Source: Robinsoniella peoriensis
GTDB taxonomy: Bacteria > Bacillota > Clostridia > Lachnospirales > Lachnospiraceae
NCBI RefSeq assembly: GCF_000797495.1
Contig: NZ_JTGN01000001.1
Span: 193,501-257,500, forward strand
DNA length: 64,000 bases
Direction of reading: 5' to 3'
Shown: positions 1-8,193 of the stretch, piece by piece
Layout of the letters: every line of letters begins with the position of its first letter
Numbering within the stretch: the first letter of the stretch is position 1
Notes under the pieces: model-generated
The model's database searches: none
What the model saw: the letters and a program-made list of their open reading frames with translations, nothing else
Told to the model about the DNA's origin: nothing
Translations under genes and position numbers: made by a program

Positions 1-127
1 AAATTAATTGTCAATGGTTTTTACTATTATAATATAAATATTTATATATTTAGAAAGAAATGCGATCATTTTCCATTTTCCATTCCAAAAATGATCAGAA
101 ATTGTTTTTCAGCTAATGATAGGCACG

Positions 128-160
128 AAAAAAGGATAAGCCAAATTCTGGCCTATCCTT
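128..160 (-). terminator. Rho-independent terminator of the aldolase operon
   Basis: Read on the minus strand, arms AAGGATA-GGCCA and TGGC-TTATCCTT form a hairpin with a short AT loop, followed by a run of six T. It lies about 140 bases past the last gene of the minus-strand operon (297-5665). Nothing else is seen in positions 161-296 apart from small, unconvincing inverted repeats (TGGC-tcat-GCCA). It would end transcripts coming from the promoter at 5720-5748. Confidence 0.75.
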
Positions 161-296
161 GTACTACAGCGAACAGTTTATAAATGGCTAAATGGCTTAT
201 GGCTCATGCCAGTTCTGCAGTAAGCCTTCTAAACGCCTGTCATGGTCCGCCCCTTTTCTTTACAAACACTATCTCCTGATACAAAGCGTCCCTTAA

Positions 297-590
297 TCAG
301 CATTCATAATCCACACAAACTTTCCCGACCGTAATTGCTTTTATATACTCTTTTATCTTCACATGCTCCGGATGTCCCTGATACGCTGTTTCCGACACCC
401 TGTCCACAAACTCCGTATAGAGTGCAAAGTCAAATTCACCGCCATTATAATTAGCTCCCACTTCCGCTTTCAGAAGTCCCTTTATTTGCGGCTGCATATT
501 TTGGAATTTCCGGTTCAGCTCTGTTACTATTTCTTCTGCATCCTGTTTTTTCTCTGGTTTTAACGCCCAGAATAAAATATGTTTTACCAT
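297..590 (-). CDS. Dabb (stress-responsive alpha/beta barrel) family protein
   Basis: A protein of 97 residues that starts MVKHILFWALKP and fits the Dabb family of dimeric ferredoxin-like barrels. These are cytosolic proteins, often of unknown function, that accompany sugar catabolic genes. The start at 590 is chosen over an ATG 90 bases further upstream because AGAGGAAG sits directly before it, and because the longer form would overlap the aldolase gene. The family signs seen are the H-x-x-x-x (V/L)K opening, a central G-x-D/F-D-x-A-L-Y-x-E-F strand and the Y-x-x-H-P-x-H-x-x-x helix near residue 70. It is the last gene of a five-gene operon. The role is not known. It may bind a pathway intermediate. 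Confidence 0.8.
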   Translation of the reverse strand: MVKHILFWALKPEKKQDAEEIVTELNRKFQNMQPQIKGLLKAEVGANYNGGEFDFALYTEFVDRVSETAYQGHPEHVKIKEYIKAITVGKVCVDYEC

Positions 591-657
591 AGTTCCACTT
601 CCTCTCTTAGCATGTTTTTGATAATTGGTTTCTGTAAGATATGCGTCACGATTTCTT

Positions 658-1590
658 TTATGCTTTCTGTGAGCTTCCAAACAGACGCATTTTGCTTCCT
701 ACTTCAGCCTTTATGCCGTCTATGGTATAATTAATTAATTCCGGATAACTGATGGAAGTACAGGTGCAGCCCTTTAACTGCTGCATTACCTCTTTCACGA
801 TTCCTTCTATCAGTTCCTGGCTGTTTCCAAGATTTATCTTACGTGCTCCGCAGAGATTTTCATTAATAGTGTTGACTGCAGCTTTCGACATATCGGTAAA
901 AATATTAACTTTACTGATTCCATTTGCCACACAGCTTCGGAAATCCTGATCCGTCAGCCCGGATCCTCCATGCAATACTAATGGAACGTCCACAGCATTT
1001 CGGATTTCCCGCAGCCGGTTTATATCCAGAACCGGTTTTATCTTATATTCTCCATGAGCTGTACCAATTGCCACAGCCAGAGCATCAATTCCCGTCCTGG
1101 CGGTAAAATCAGCTGCCTGCTCTACTTTGGTATACATTTCCTCATGCCCGTCATCACCGCCGCCTTCCGCACCGCCCACATGCCCCAGCTCTGCTTCCAC
1201 TGATACGTTCAGCGCGTGGGCTACTTTCACAATTTCTTTTGTCTGACGGATATTCTCTTCATAGGTTAGTGTGGAGCCGTCAAACATTACGGAGGTAAAG
1301 CCATAATGGATGGCCTTCATGATATATTCAAAGGTCATTCCGTGGTCAAAATGAATCGCAACCGGCACCACTGCTTCTCTTGCAAATTTCACCATAATCG
1401 GCGCGATGTCTTCGAGATTTGCGTAAGGAAGATGTGCTTCGGCAAAACCGATGATCACCGGGGAACGCTCTTCTTCTGCTATCCCTATAATTGCCCTTGC
1501 CATTTCAAGATTAATGGTATTAAACATTCCAATGCCATATCTCCGGTTCTTTGCATCTTTTAATATTTCTTTTAGTGTCACAATCGCCAT
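658..1590 (-). CDS. Class II ketose-bisphosphate aldolase
   Basis: A zinc-dependent aldolase of 310 residues in the FbaA/GatY/KbaY/IolJ family. It cleaves a ketose phosphate to dihydroxyacetone phosphate and an aldehyde. The zinc-binding motif HFDHG lies near residue 80, a second metal-site region is in EAELGHVGG, and the phosphate-binding GGSGL is near residue 210. The start has AGAAGGTG seven bases upstream. It sits between alanine dehydrogenase and the Dabb gene in an operon controlled from 5720-5774. With an FGGY kinase (17428-18933) apparently under the same DeoR operator, the natural substrate may be a kinase product other than fructose bisphosphate. Tagatose-type and IolJ-type substrates cannot be separated by eye. 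Confidence 0.9.
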   Translation of the reverse strand: MAIVTLKEILKDAKNRRYGIGMFNTINLEMARAIIGIAEEERSPVIIGFAEAHLPYANLEDIAPIMVKFAREAVVPVAIHFDHGMTFEYIMKAIHYGFTSVMFDGSTLTYEENIRQTKEIVKVAHALNVSVEAELGHVGGAEGGGDDGHEEMYTKVEQAADFTARTGIDALAVAIGTAHGEYKIKPVLDINRLREIRNAVDVPLVLHGGSGLTDQDFRSCVANGISKVNIFTDMSKAAVNTINENLCGARKINLGNSQELIEGIVKEVMQQLKGCTCTSISYPELINYTIDGIKAEVGSKMRLFGSSQKA

Positions 1591-1629
1591 ATATACACCT
1601 TCTTATCTTTATTGAATTGGGGCATGAAA

Positions 1630-2742
1630 CTAAATGCAGGCTCTGGCATCTGTAAATTCCAGTCCGTAAACCTCCGCTACTGCCCGGTATGTTAGCTTTC
1701 CTTTGTATATATTCAAGCCTTCCAAAAGACCCGCATCTTCTTTCAGTGCCGTCTCTGCACCCTTATCTGCAATATGGAGTCCGTAGTTTAATATGGCATT
1801 ATTTAATGCATTGGTAGAAGTATTCGATACCGCTCCCGGCATATTCCCAACACAATAGCAGACCACACCTTCTGTCACATATACCGGATCATCGTGATAA
1901 GTCACGTGGCTCACTTCACTGCATCCGCCCTGGTCAATTGCCACATCCACAATCACCGCACCTTTTTTCATATTCTTTAAATACTCTCTTTTAATCAGCT
2001 TTGGTGCCGCCGCACCCGGGATTAATACCGCCCCGATCACAAGATCCGCATCTGCCAGGCATTCCTGTATATGCTGGGGTGTGGAAAAAACCGTATTAAT
2101 TCTGCCCTGATAAATGTCCTCCAGGTATTCCAGCCGGTCCAGATTAATATCCAGAACCGTAACTTCTGCCCCCATTCCCGCAGCAATTTTAATTGCGCTG
2201 GTTCCTACAATTCCCGCTCCCAGGACTACCACTTTTGCCCGTTCCACACCCGGAACTCCCGCTAACAGGACACCTCTTCCGCCAAAGGGTTTTTCCAGAT
2301 ATTTCGCCCCCTCCTGAACGCTTAATCTTCCTGCTATCTGGCTCATGGGTTTTAAACAGGGCAATCCGCCATTTCTGCCTTTTATCGTCTCAAATGCAAT
2401 TCCGATACATTTGCTCTCCAGCATGGCATCCGTCAGCGCTTTATCTGCTGCCAGGTGAAGATACGTATAGATAATCTGGTTCTCTCTGATCAGCCGGTAT
2501 TCCGGTTCCAGCGGCTCTTTTACCTTTACAATCATGTCACAGGTGTCAAATACCTCCTTTGCCGTATCCTGTAAAATACATCCTGCCCGTTCATACATAT
2601 CATCCTGGTAGCCAGATCCTTCCCCGGCGCCTTTCTGTATATAAACCGCATGTCCGTGATCAATAAATGCTTTTGCTGAATTTGGTGTAAGGCCTACGCG
2701 GTATTCATGTTTCTTAATTTCTGTAACGGTACCTACTTTCAT
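1630..2742 (-). CDS. ald: Alanine dehydrogenase
   Basis: A NAD-dependent L-alanine dehydrogenase of 370 residues, the usual length. It converts alanine and water to pyruvate and ammonium with NADH. The N-terminal signature EIKKHEYRVGLTP is present. The Rossmann motif GAGIVGTSAIKIA is followed by the acidic VTVLD, and the conserved GAVLIPGAAAPKL segment is near residue 240. AAAGGGG precedes the ATG. Next to a class III aminotransferase, the obvious job is to regenerate pyruvate from the alanine formed when pyruvate accepts an amino group, releasing ammonium. That pairing is known for taurine:pyruvate aminotransferase systems. Here the amino donor is unknown. Confidence 0.93.
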   Translation of the reverse strand: MKVGTVTEIKKHEYRVGLTPNSAKAFIDHGHAVYIQKGAGEGSGYQDDMYERAGCILQDTAKEVFDTCDMIVKVKEPLEPEYRLIRENQIIYTYLHLAADKALTDAMLESKCIGIAFETIKGRNGGLPCLKPMSQIAGRLSVQEGAKYLEKPFGGRGVLLAGVPGVERAKVVVLGAGIVGTSAIKIAAGMGAEVTVLDINLDRLEYLEDIYQGRINTVFSTPQHIQECLADADLVIGAVLIPGAAAPKLIKREYLKNMKKGAVIVDVAIDQGGCSEVSHVTYHDDPVYVTEGVVCYCVGNMPGAVSNTSTNALNNAILNYGLHIADKGAETALKEDAGLLEGLNIYKGKLTYRAVAEVYGLEFTDARACI

Positions 2743-2778
2743 TTACTTACCCCTTTCCGGCTATTCGCCGCACCCTTT

Positions 2779-2895
2779 TTATGATCTCTCTTTATGATCT
2801 TACTTTACGATCTCTTACTATGATCTTCTATCATGATCTTCTATTATGATCTTCTATCATAATCTACTATCATGATCTGCTATCATGAATCTTTT
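2779..2895. repeat. 13-bp tandem repeat, about nine copies
   Basis: Eight complete 13-base units run from 2779 to 2882, with a decayed ninth to 2895. The consensus is TYATGATCTTCTA. The copies differ at one to four positions but keep a strict 13-base period. The array fills the gap between the oxidoreductase stop (2930) and the alanine dehydrogenase start (2742), so it is transcribed as the leader of ald. It has no reading frame of its own and no matching copy elsewhere in the window. Confidence 0.93.
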
Positions 2896-2929
2896 GCATT
2901 TCATGCCCGATTCCTAACCGTGCTATCCA

Positions 2930-4099
2930 TTATAGATTATGGGAATCTGCAGGCAAAGGAGTAAGATCCAGTTCCACTGCCCGTTTTTCCTGATAAGACT
3001 TTAATGCCGCCGTATGCAGGGCATGGGAGATTCTGGTCTCCTCTGGTGTAAAGCAGCCGAATGCTGTCTCTTTTCCCTCTACTTCCAATATAAATGCCGC
3101 CCACATCTGTAAAATGGCATCGGTAAATCCAAATTCAAATATATCTCCGGTAATGGTAGGAATCAGTGGTTTTGTTCCGATATTGACCCTGCTCCACGCC
3201 TGATTCTTTCCTTCGGAAAACAGATAGTGAAAAGCGTTTGGGTCATCCGAATAAAATCGGACGGATGCATCCATTCCCGTCACCTCCAGATACCAGTTAC
3301 TGGTAGCCCCGGGCTCCAGCCTCTTCGTCTCGATATACAAGGCAAACTCATTATCATCTTTATCGGCACACTGGCAGATCATCGTTCCGTTGTCATATGT
3401 ATCACATGCCGCCATGCCGCCTTTTCCATCCGGACGTTCTGTTACGATATCACTCAGTACCGCATAAACATTTTTCGGAATCCATCCCAGCCGGAAAGGT
3501 ACATGTTCCGCATGAATGCCCAAATCCCCAAGGCATCCATATTCCCCATTCATGCGAACGGTACGTTTCCAGTTAATGGGCTTATGAATATCCAGGTCAC
3601 TGGCATGGTTAAATCCTGCCTTCACTTCAATAATCCGTCCCAGTTTATCATTTTTAACCCAGCGTATTAATTCCTGGCAGGCCGGAAAATAGGGATATTC
3701 GCTGGCACACCGCACCACTACTTCCGGATTTTGTGCAATGGCCTCCAGAATTTTCTGATTGGCTTTTTGATCAATTCCAAAGGGTTTTTCCCCCAGCAGG
3801 TGCTTCTTGGCACGAATGATATCACAGTATACCTGTTCATGCAGCAGATGGGGAAGTGCACAGTATACCGCTTCTACATCTTCCCGTTTCAAAAGTTCTT
3901 TGTAATCCGTTGTTGTAAACTGAATGGTATCAAAGTTATCAGTAAACCATTTCTGAGATGCTTCATTGACATCACAGACTGCCACGATCTCCGGCCTTGC
4001 TGCCTGTACCGTCAGATGGCACCATCTTGCGGCTGCACTGGCAAATTCTTTTCCCATAAGCCCGCATCCTATAATTCCAAAACGTATTGTTTTTCCCAT
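2930..4099 (-). CDS. Gfo/Idh/MocA family NAD(P)-dependent oxidoreductase
   Basis: A sugar or cyclitol dehydrogenase-type protein of 389 residues. The N-terminal Rossmann fold is clear from FGIIGCGLMG, followed by AVCDVN. The family's EKP motif, which carries the catalytic lysine, is at about residue 125 (LLGEKPFGID). The C-terminal half is the alpha/beta domain that forms the substrate pocket. GGGGG precedes the ATG. It lies 12 bases after the aminotransferase gene, so the two are translated from one message. The family oxidises hydroxyl groups on sugars, inositols and their derivatives. Beside an aminotransferase it may make or use the keto compound that is transaminated. The substrate is not predictable. 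Confidence 0.9.
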   Translation of the reverse strand: MGKTIRFGIIGCGLMGKEFASAAARWCHLTVQAARPEIVAVCDVNEASQKWFTDNFDTIQFTTTDYKELLKREDVEAVYCALPHLLHEQVYCDIIRAKKHLLGEKPFGIDQKANQKILEAIAQNPEVVVRCASEYPYFPACQELIRWVKNDKLGRIIEVKAGFNHASDLDIHKPINWKRTVRMNGEYGCLGDLGIHAEHVPFRLGWIPKNVYAVLSDIVTERPDGKGGMAACDTYDNGTMICQCADKDDNEFALYIETKRLEPGATSNWYLEVTGMDASVRFYSDDPNAFHYLFSEGKNQAWSRVNIGTKPLIPTITGDIFEFGFTDAILQMWAAFILEVEGKETAFGCFTPEETRISHALHTAALKSYQEKRAVELDLTPLPADSHNL

Positions 4100-4111
4100 A
4101 TCAGATTCCCC

Positions 4112-5665
4112 CTACTTTCCTTCTTCCATTTCATGCAGTGCAGCTTCCATATGCCAAATCAGGCAGTCAATCAGTTTGTGTGTCGCGATTAATGGCAGCT
4201 TCAATAACGCAGCCGGCGGGCAGAATGCCTTGTATACCTGAGCACTGATATCAAAATATTGTCCCGTCATCTTCTTCACAAAAGTAACCGTATCGTCCAC
4301 ATTTTTAAAGGTGATGGCACTTAACATCTGTTCCCCTTCCACATAGTCAATTACTTCCGGAAACTTATCTTTCAACGTTTTCACACGTGCTTCATAATAC
4401 CTGCCTGTTTCGGAAACAGCACTGCCGTTTTGTTCCACAAATGCCATTGTAATCAGGTAAGACAACGATGCCAGTTCTTCCTGTCCGTTGGTAACCAGTG
4501 CACCGAACTGGTTTAGGTTGTCCATTTCGGCGGTGGTAATAATTCTGGAAGCCGGGTACTGCCCGCCCGGAAAGCCTTTTCCTACCACTGAGAAATCCGG
4601 ATTCAGACCATATTGCCGGAATAAGAACATACCATCATACCACATACAGGATTGAATCTCGTCACACATGATAGGCGTATCACCTTCATGGCAGATTTTA
4701 TATACTGCTCTCAGATAATCTTCCTCCAACCGGATGCCCCCATAATTCATCAGAATAATTTCATGGGTAAAGCCAGCTGCTTTATATTTGCCCTGATTAT
4801 ACATTTCATATTTTTTCCGGAAATCCTCCAGGTCATTAATCGCAACCGGAACCACTTTATAGATATCATTTTCTTCATTCTTTTTATAAAATTCCGGCCA
4901 CATATCCCGGAAAGTCTGAGCAATAACGGTTGTGCCATGGTAGTTTGCCATACGTCCGCCTTCATAGTCGCCCATCACAAAGAAAACAGGAATTCGTCCG
5001 CTGTATTTTGGTGCAGGAAATGTTTTGTCCAGTTTATAAAATCTGGCGAGCATCATCTTAATTCCGGCTTCACATGCAAGAGAACCGGTCTCCAGATTGA
5101 TCACGCGGTTTAGTACATGGGGTTTATCACATTTTAATATATCCTCCAGCTCCTGCTTCTGGTCTTTCCCCAGCCCATTGGCAATTCTCACTAATTCCTG
5201 TTCACACAATCTCGTTATGTAGCCTCTGGTATTATTGTGTGTTGCGTTGGAAATCCCAAGTGTTCTGGCATTATCGATCAGTTTATATCCCGGAAAGAAA
5301 TGTCCCAGCGGCGTGTGGTAATGCTCACTCTTGGCAATGACATACAGCTTTCCATCCTGCCCTACCCGGTAGTATCCGAATCCGGAAATAGGACTTGCAT
5401 CATGATTTGCCGCCTTGGCAAAAGCCTGTGTCGGTGCTCCTTCCATTTTACCCGTAAAAGGCACCGTCACAATTTGACCGATTCTGTCAAGCATGGAATC
5501 CAGCTTTTCCACATAGGACTCCGGGAAAAATTCTACCTTTTCTGTCTTGGCAGACTCCGCCTTTTCTTCCTCTACCCCCAGCAGCGAAACTGCTGCAGCA
5601 GCAACCGCATTCACATATTCCTCCCCCAACAGATCCCCCAGAGACATAGCTAAATCATTTCTCAT
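4112..5665 (-). CDS. Class III pyridoxal-phosphate aminotransferase
   Basis: An aminotransferase of 517 residues, longer than the usual 430-460 because of an N-terminal region of about 90 residues. The PLP-site aspartate is in CDEIQS and the Schiff-base lysine in VVGKGFPGGQYP. The start at 5665 is set by AAAGGAGGA 8 bases upstream. An ATG 75 bases further upstream lies between the -10 element and this site, has no ribosome site, and is not used here. First gene of the operon ending at 297. The substrate is unknown. Alanine dehydrogenase downstream suggests that pyruvate is the amino acceptor. Confidence 0.88.
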   Translation of the reverse strand: MRNDLAMSLGDLLGEEYVNAVAAAAVSLLGVEEEKAESAKTEKVEFFPESYVEKLDSMLDRIGQIVTVPFTGKMEGAPTQAFAKAANHDASPISGFGYYRVGQDGKLYVIAKSEHYHTPLGHFFPGYKLIDNARTLGISNATHNNTRGYITRLCEQELVRIANGLGKDQKQELEDILKCDKPHVLNRVINLETGSLACEAGIKMMLARFYKLDKTFPAPKYSGRIPVFFVMGDYEGGRMANYHGTTVIAQTFRDMWPEFYKKNEENDIYKVVPVAINDLEDFRKKYEMYNQGKYKAAGFTHEIILMNYGGIRLEEDYLRAVYKICHEGDTPIMCDEIQSCMWYDGMFLFRQYGLNPDFSVVGKGFPGGQYPASRIITTAEMDNLNQFGALVTNGQEELASLSYLITMAFVEQNGSAVSETGRYYEARVKTLKDKFPEVIDYVEGEQMLSAITFKNVDDTVTFVKKMTGQYFDISAQVYKAFCPPAALLKLPLIATHKLIDCLIWHMEAALHEMEEGK

Positions 5666-5719
5666 AATAAAATCCTCCTTTACATTATATGTGGTTTGTA
5701 CATCCCTTTCTTCCACTTC

Positions 5720-5748
5720 ATAATATAACGTTTCTTTCATTTTGTCAA
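5720..5748 (-). promoter_or_regulatory. SigA promoter of the aminotransferase-aldolase operon
   Basis: On the minus strand TTGACA (5748-5743) and TATTAT (5725-5720) are separated by exactly 17 bases. It lies 55 bases upstream of the aminotransferase ATG. The spacer contains one copy of the presumed DeoR operator repeat, so repressor binding there would block RNA polymerase directly. Confidence 0.88.
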
Positions 5749-5774
5749 CTATTTTTGATTGTTTCTTTCATTTT
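5730..5774. promoter_or_regulatory. Presumed DeoR operator, two direct repeats
   Basis: The 14-base sequence GTTTCTTTCATTTT occurs at 5730-5743 and again at 5761-5774, 31 bases apart, about three helical turns. One copy sits between the -35 and -10 of the operon promoter, the other just upstream. DeoR-family repressors such as AgaR are known to bind TTTC-rich tandem repeats. The regulator gene is adjacent (5946). A 17-base match, GATTGTTTCTTTCATTT, recurs at 19001 in front of an FGGY kinase. Confidence 0.75.
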
Positions 5775-5807
5775 ATTGTTTTTTCGTTCAATTATTCGGG
5801 ATATTCA

Positions 5808-5836
5808 TTGACAGATCATTCTTTTTATACTATAAC
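5808..5836 (+). promoter_or_regulatory. SigA promoter of the DeoR gene
   Basis: TTGACA (5808-5813), 17 bases, TATAAC (5831-5836) on the plus strand. This gives a leader of about 100 bases before the ATG at 5946. The leader contains a small inverted repeat AGTACG/CGTACT (about 5866-5898). The promoter is about 35 bases from the operator pair, so the regulator may also control itself. Confidence 0.75.
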
Positions 5837-5945
5837 TAAAGATAAGAAATTCCAGAGCTAACAGGCAGTACGGAAACAGGTTCTACCCTGACGTACTAGC
5901 CTGACGCTCTACTTGCTTCAGACAAAAATGAAAAGGAGGTTTCTT

Positions 5946-6722
5946 ATGAGCAAACAGACACAACGAACTGAAACCATTTTAAATATACTGAAAATCAGGC
6001 AGCGCCTGACCACCATAGAAGCTATGGAACTTTTAGATGTATCCGAATCTACCGTGAGGAGGCTGTTTAGTGAACTGGAGCAGGAACAAAAAGTGATTCG
6101 CAGATATGGCGGAATACAGCTTGCCAATAAAACCCCCGGCGAATATTCTTTCGACCGCCTGATTGAAAGCCATCAGGAGGAAAAAGAGGCCATTGCCGTA
6201 TGCGGACTCCGCTATATTCAGGATTCTGATATCCTTTTTTTCGATTCCGGCACCACCCTGTATTATCTGTGCCAGGCACTTGCCCAGAAGCTGGAAGCCG
6301 AAGAAATCAAGGATCTGACGGTTTTTACTAATTCCCTGGCTAACCTTCAGATTCTATCCCCGGTTTGCCGCGTTATTCTGATCGGAGGAGAATACCGCCA
6401 GAAACGCATGGACTTTGCCGGCTATGCCAGCAACAAATTTATCAGTCATTTTAATTTCACCAAATGCTTTATCGGCGCTGACGGCATTTCTCTGGAAGAG
6501 GGCCTGATGGCTACCGACTCCGATACGGCACTTATGGCAGAACTGGCAATCTCCCGCTCCGAACAGACAATTGTCATGACCGATGCCGGGAAGCTTGGAA
6601 AGCGTTCCTTTTTAAGCTATGCATCCTTAGACCAGGCTGACTGCATTATCACTGGAAGGACAGCGGATCCGGAATTTTTGGAGACGGTGCGACTGAAGGG
6701 TATTGATATCTGTACTGCCTGA
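5946..6722 (+). CDS. DeoR/GlpR family transcriptional regulator
   Basis: A sugar-phosphate-responsive repressor of 258 residues. The N-terminal winged helix runs over residues 1-60, with the recognition helix in LDVSESTVRRLFSELEQ. The C-terminal DeoRC effector domain has DSGTTLYYLCQAL and VFTNSL, which form the phosphosugar site, and an IGADGI motif near residue 180. The start is set by AAAAGGAGG. An upstream in-frame ATG at 5913 lacks a ribosome site. It is divergent to the operon at 297-5665. It probably represses both that operon and the kinase at 17428-18933 through shared operator sequences. Confidence 0.92.
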   Translation: MSKQTQRTETILNILKIRQRLTTIEAMELLDVSESTVRRLFSELEQEQKVIRRYGGIQLANKTPGEYSFDRLIESHQEEKEAIAVCGLRYIQDSDILFFDSGTTLYYLCQALAQKLEAEEIKDLTVFTNSLANLQILSPVCRVILIGGEYRQKRMDFAGYASNKFISHFNFTKCFIGADGISLEEGLMATDSDTALMAELAISRSEQTIVMTDAGKLGKRSFLSYASLDQADCIITGRTADPEFLETVRLKGIDICTA

Positions 6723-6733
6723 AAAAAGCAGGT

Positions 6734-6793
6734 AAAAAGCAGGCAAGCTTTGGATTTCGATTATTTTAAAACTCCGGCTTGTCTGCTTTTTTT
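6734..6793. terminator. Bidirectional terminator between converging genes
   Basis: AAAAAGCAGGCAAGC (6734-6748) pairs with GCTTGTCTGCTTTTT (6777-6791) around a loop of 28 bases. The flanking A and T runs let it work on both strands. It separates the DeoR gene from the GH4 gene, whose stop codon is at its right edge. Confidence 0.85.
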
Positions 6794-8139
6794 CATTTAT
6801 AATACTGTTTCATTTCCTCTAAAAATGGAAGCTCCAATAATTCATTTAAAAATCCTTCCGCCTGATTTCTGGACTTTGTGAAAGGATCCATCATAATCAA
6901 TTCTACCAGCAGCTCCCTGCTCCCTTTATCATAAGCCTCCAGCTCCATCTCTACGGACGCAATGCGGTCTCTTTTCATATGACTTTGTACCATTTTGGGA
7001 AGTGGCAGCGTGTGGATACCCTGAATCCCTCTCCCGGATACCAATGCCGGTATTTCCACTTCAAAATCTTCCGGCACTCCCTCCACATAGGTAAAGTCAT
7101 TTGGTATATTCACAATGACCACCCGCTCAACATCGCACGCCAATGCTTCCATTAAGGGTATCATTGGCTCATCCGAAGGTACTTTGGAAAAAAATTCCAT
7201 CATACGAATGGACTCGTCACAGGCTGCCCTGTGTATGTCATCCACATGCTTTTGGGAAATCTTAAAATATTCATCATAAAAAAGATCGGGATCTTCTTTC
7301 CAGACCTCCTGTACTTCCCCGTCGGTATGATACCAGTATCCCCAACTGCCTCCGCCCGGAGTACAGGTATCCCCAATAGGCATGATTCCATATTTCATAT
7401 ACAGATCAATCGCTTTCGGCCCAAAATCATCACTGTATCTGCAAGTTTTAAAATAATCCTCTGATTTTTCTTCAATCCACTGATCCAGAAGCGGATAGGC
7501 ATCCCGGCCTTTATAGCAGAAGCTGTTCAGCCACACAAAATGGTTAATGCCCGGAACTTGAAAGGTAACATTTTCCCGTTCCAGCCCCAGCAGTTCGCAA
7601 AGCCGGTATACACCCCCGTAACCATGGCACATACCTGCCAGTTTTATTCCTTTGTATTTCCGGGTCAGATAGGTCACTCCTCCCATCACCGGATTAGAAA
7701 CCATAATGTACCATGAATCCGGACACACCTTCTGCATATCCTGATAAATATCTTCCATCAGCCTCAACTGATAAAAGTTCACCCAGAAGGACTCATCATG
7801 TACGATGTGAAAACTTCCTCCAAACCGGTAGCCCCATTTCTTAGCAAGCTTCCACCCCTCTTTCAGCCTTTCGTAACCTCCTGCCAGTGCTGTATTAACC
7901 ACAAAGTCCGCATCCTTAAGGCACTCTAAACGATTCGTCGTTCTGGTAATCTTAAGTGCTGTGCCTGCTTCCGCTGCATACCGTACACACATCCGGTAAA
8001 TATCATCCAGCCTGCCCTCATTTATATCCATCAGGCAGATCCAACTGTCTGATAGATTTTTATTAAGGCACAAATCCTTAATCAAATTTATAGAAAAAAT
8101 TCCGGAACCTGCGCCGATTAAACTGATTTTCACACTCAT
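6793..8139 (-). CDS. Glycoside hydrolase family 4 enzyme
   Basis: A cytosolic glycosidase of 448 residues. GH4 enzymes use NAD and a divalent metal, with a redox-elimination mechanism. The N-terminal Rossmann motif is ISLIGAGSGIFSINLI, and the acidic end of strand 2 is in CLMDIN. The metal-site cysteine and histidine are in AGMCHGYGG and PGINHFVW. AGGAGGA precedes the start. It is the last gene after a maltose-type ABC importer, so it probably hydrolyses the imported glycoside. Members cleave alpha-galactosides, alpha-glucosides, 6-phospho-glycosides or galacturonides. No phosphotransferase genes are nearby, which makes an unphosphorylated substrate more likely. Confidence 0.9.
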   Translation of the reverse strand: MSVKISLIGAGSGIFSINLIKDLCLNKNLSDSWICLMDINEGRLDDIYRMCVRYAAEAGTALKITRTTNRLECLKDADFVVNTALAGGYERLKEGWKLAKKWGYRFGGSFHIVHDESFWVNFYQLRLMEDIYQDMQKVCPDSWYIMVSNPVMGGVTYLTRKYKGIKLAGMCHGYGGVYRLCELLGLERENVTFQVPGINHFVWLNSFCYKGRDAYPLLDQWIEEKSEDYFKTCRYSDDFGPKAIDLYMKYGIMPIGDTCTPGGGSWGYWYHTDGEVQEVWKEDPDLFYDEYFKISQKHVDDIHRAACDESIRMMEFFSKVPSDEPMIPLMEALACDVERVVIVNIPNDFTYVEGVPEDFEVEIPALVSGRGIQGIHTLPLPKMVQSHMKRDRIASVEMELEAYDKGSRELLVELIMMDPFTKSRNQAEGFLNELLELPFLEEMKQYYK

Positions 8140-8193
8140 TTCTTATCCTCCTGTATTCATAGCCTGCTGCCCGCATAGGCCGGCTCATCTTTT

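Noticed and set aside
1..60. Promoter at the left edge, TTGACA on the minus strand near position 10-15.
   Set aside because: Any -10 element and gene would lie outside the window, so it cannot be judged.
2779..2895. CRISPR-like appearance of regular repeats.
   Set aside because: The 13-base units are contiguous with no spacers, and no cas gene is present.
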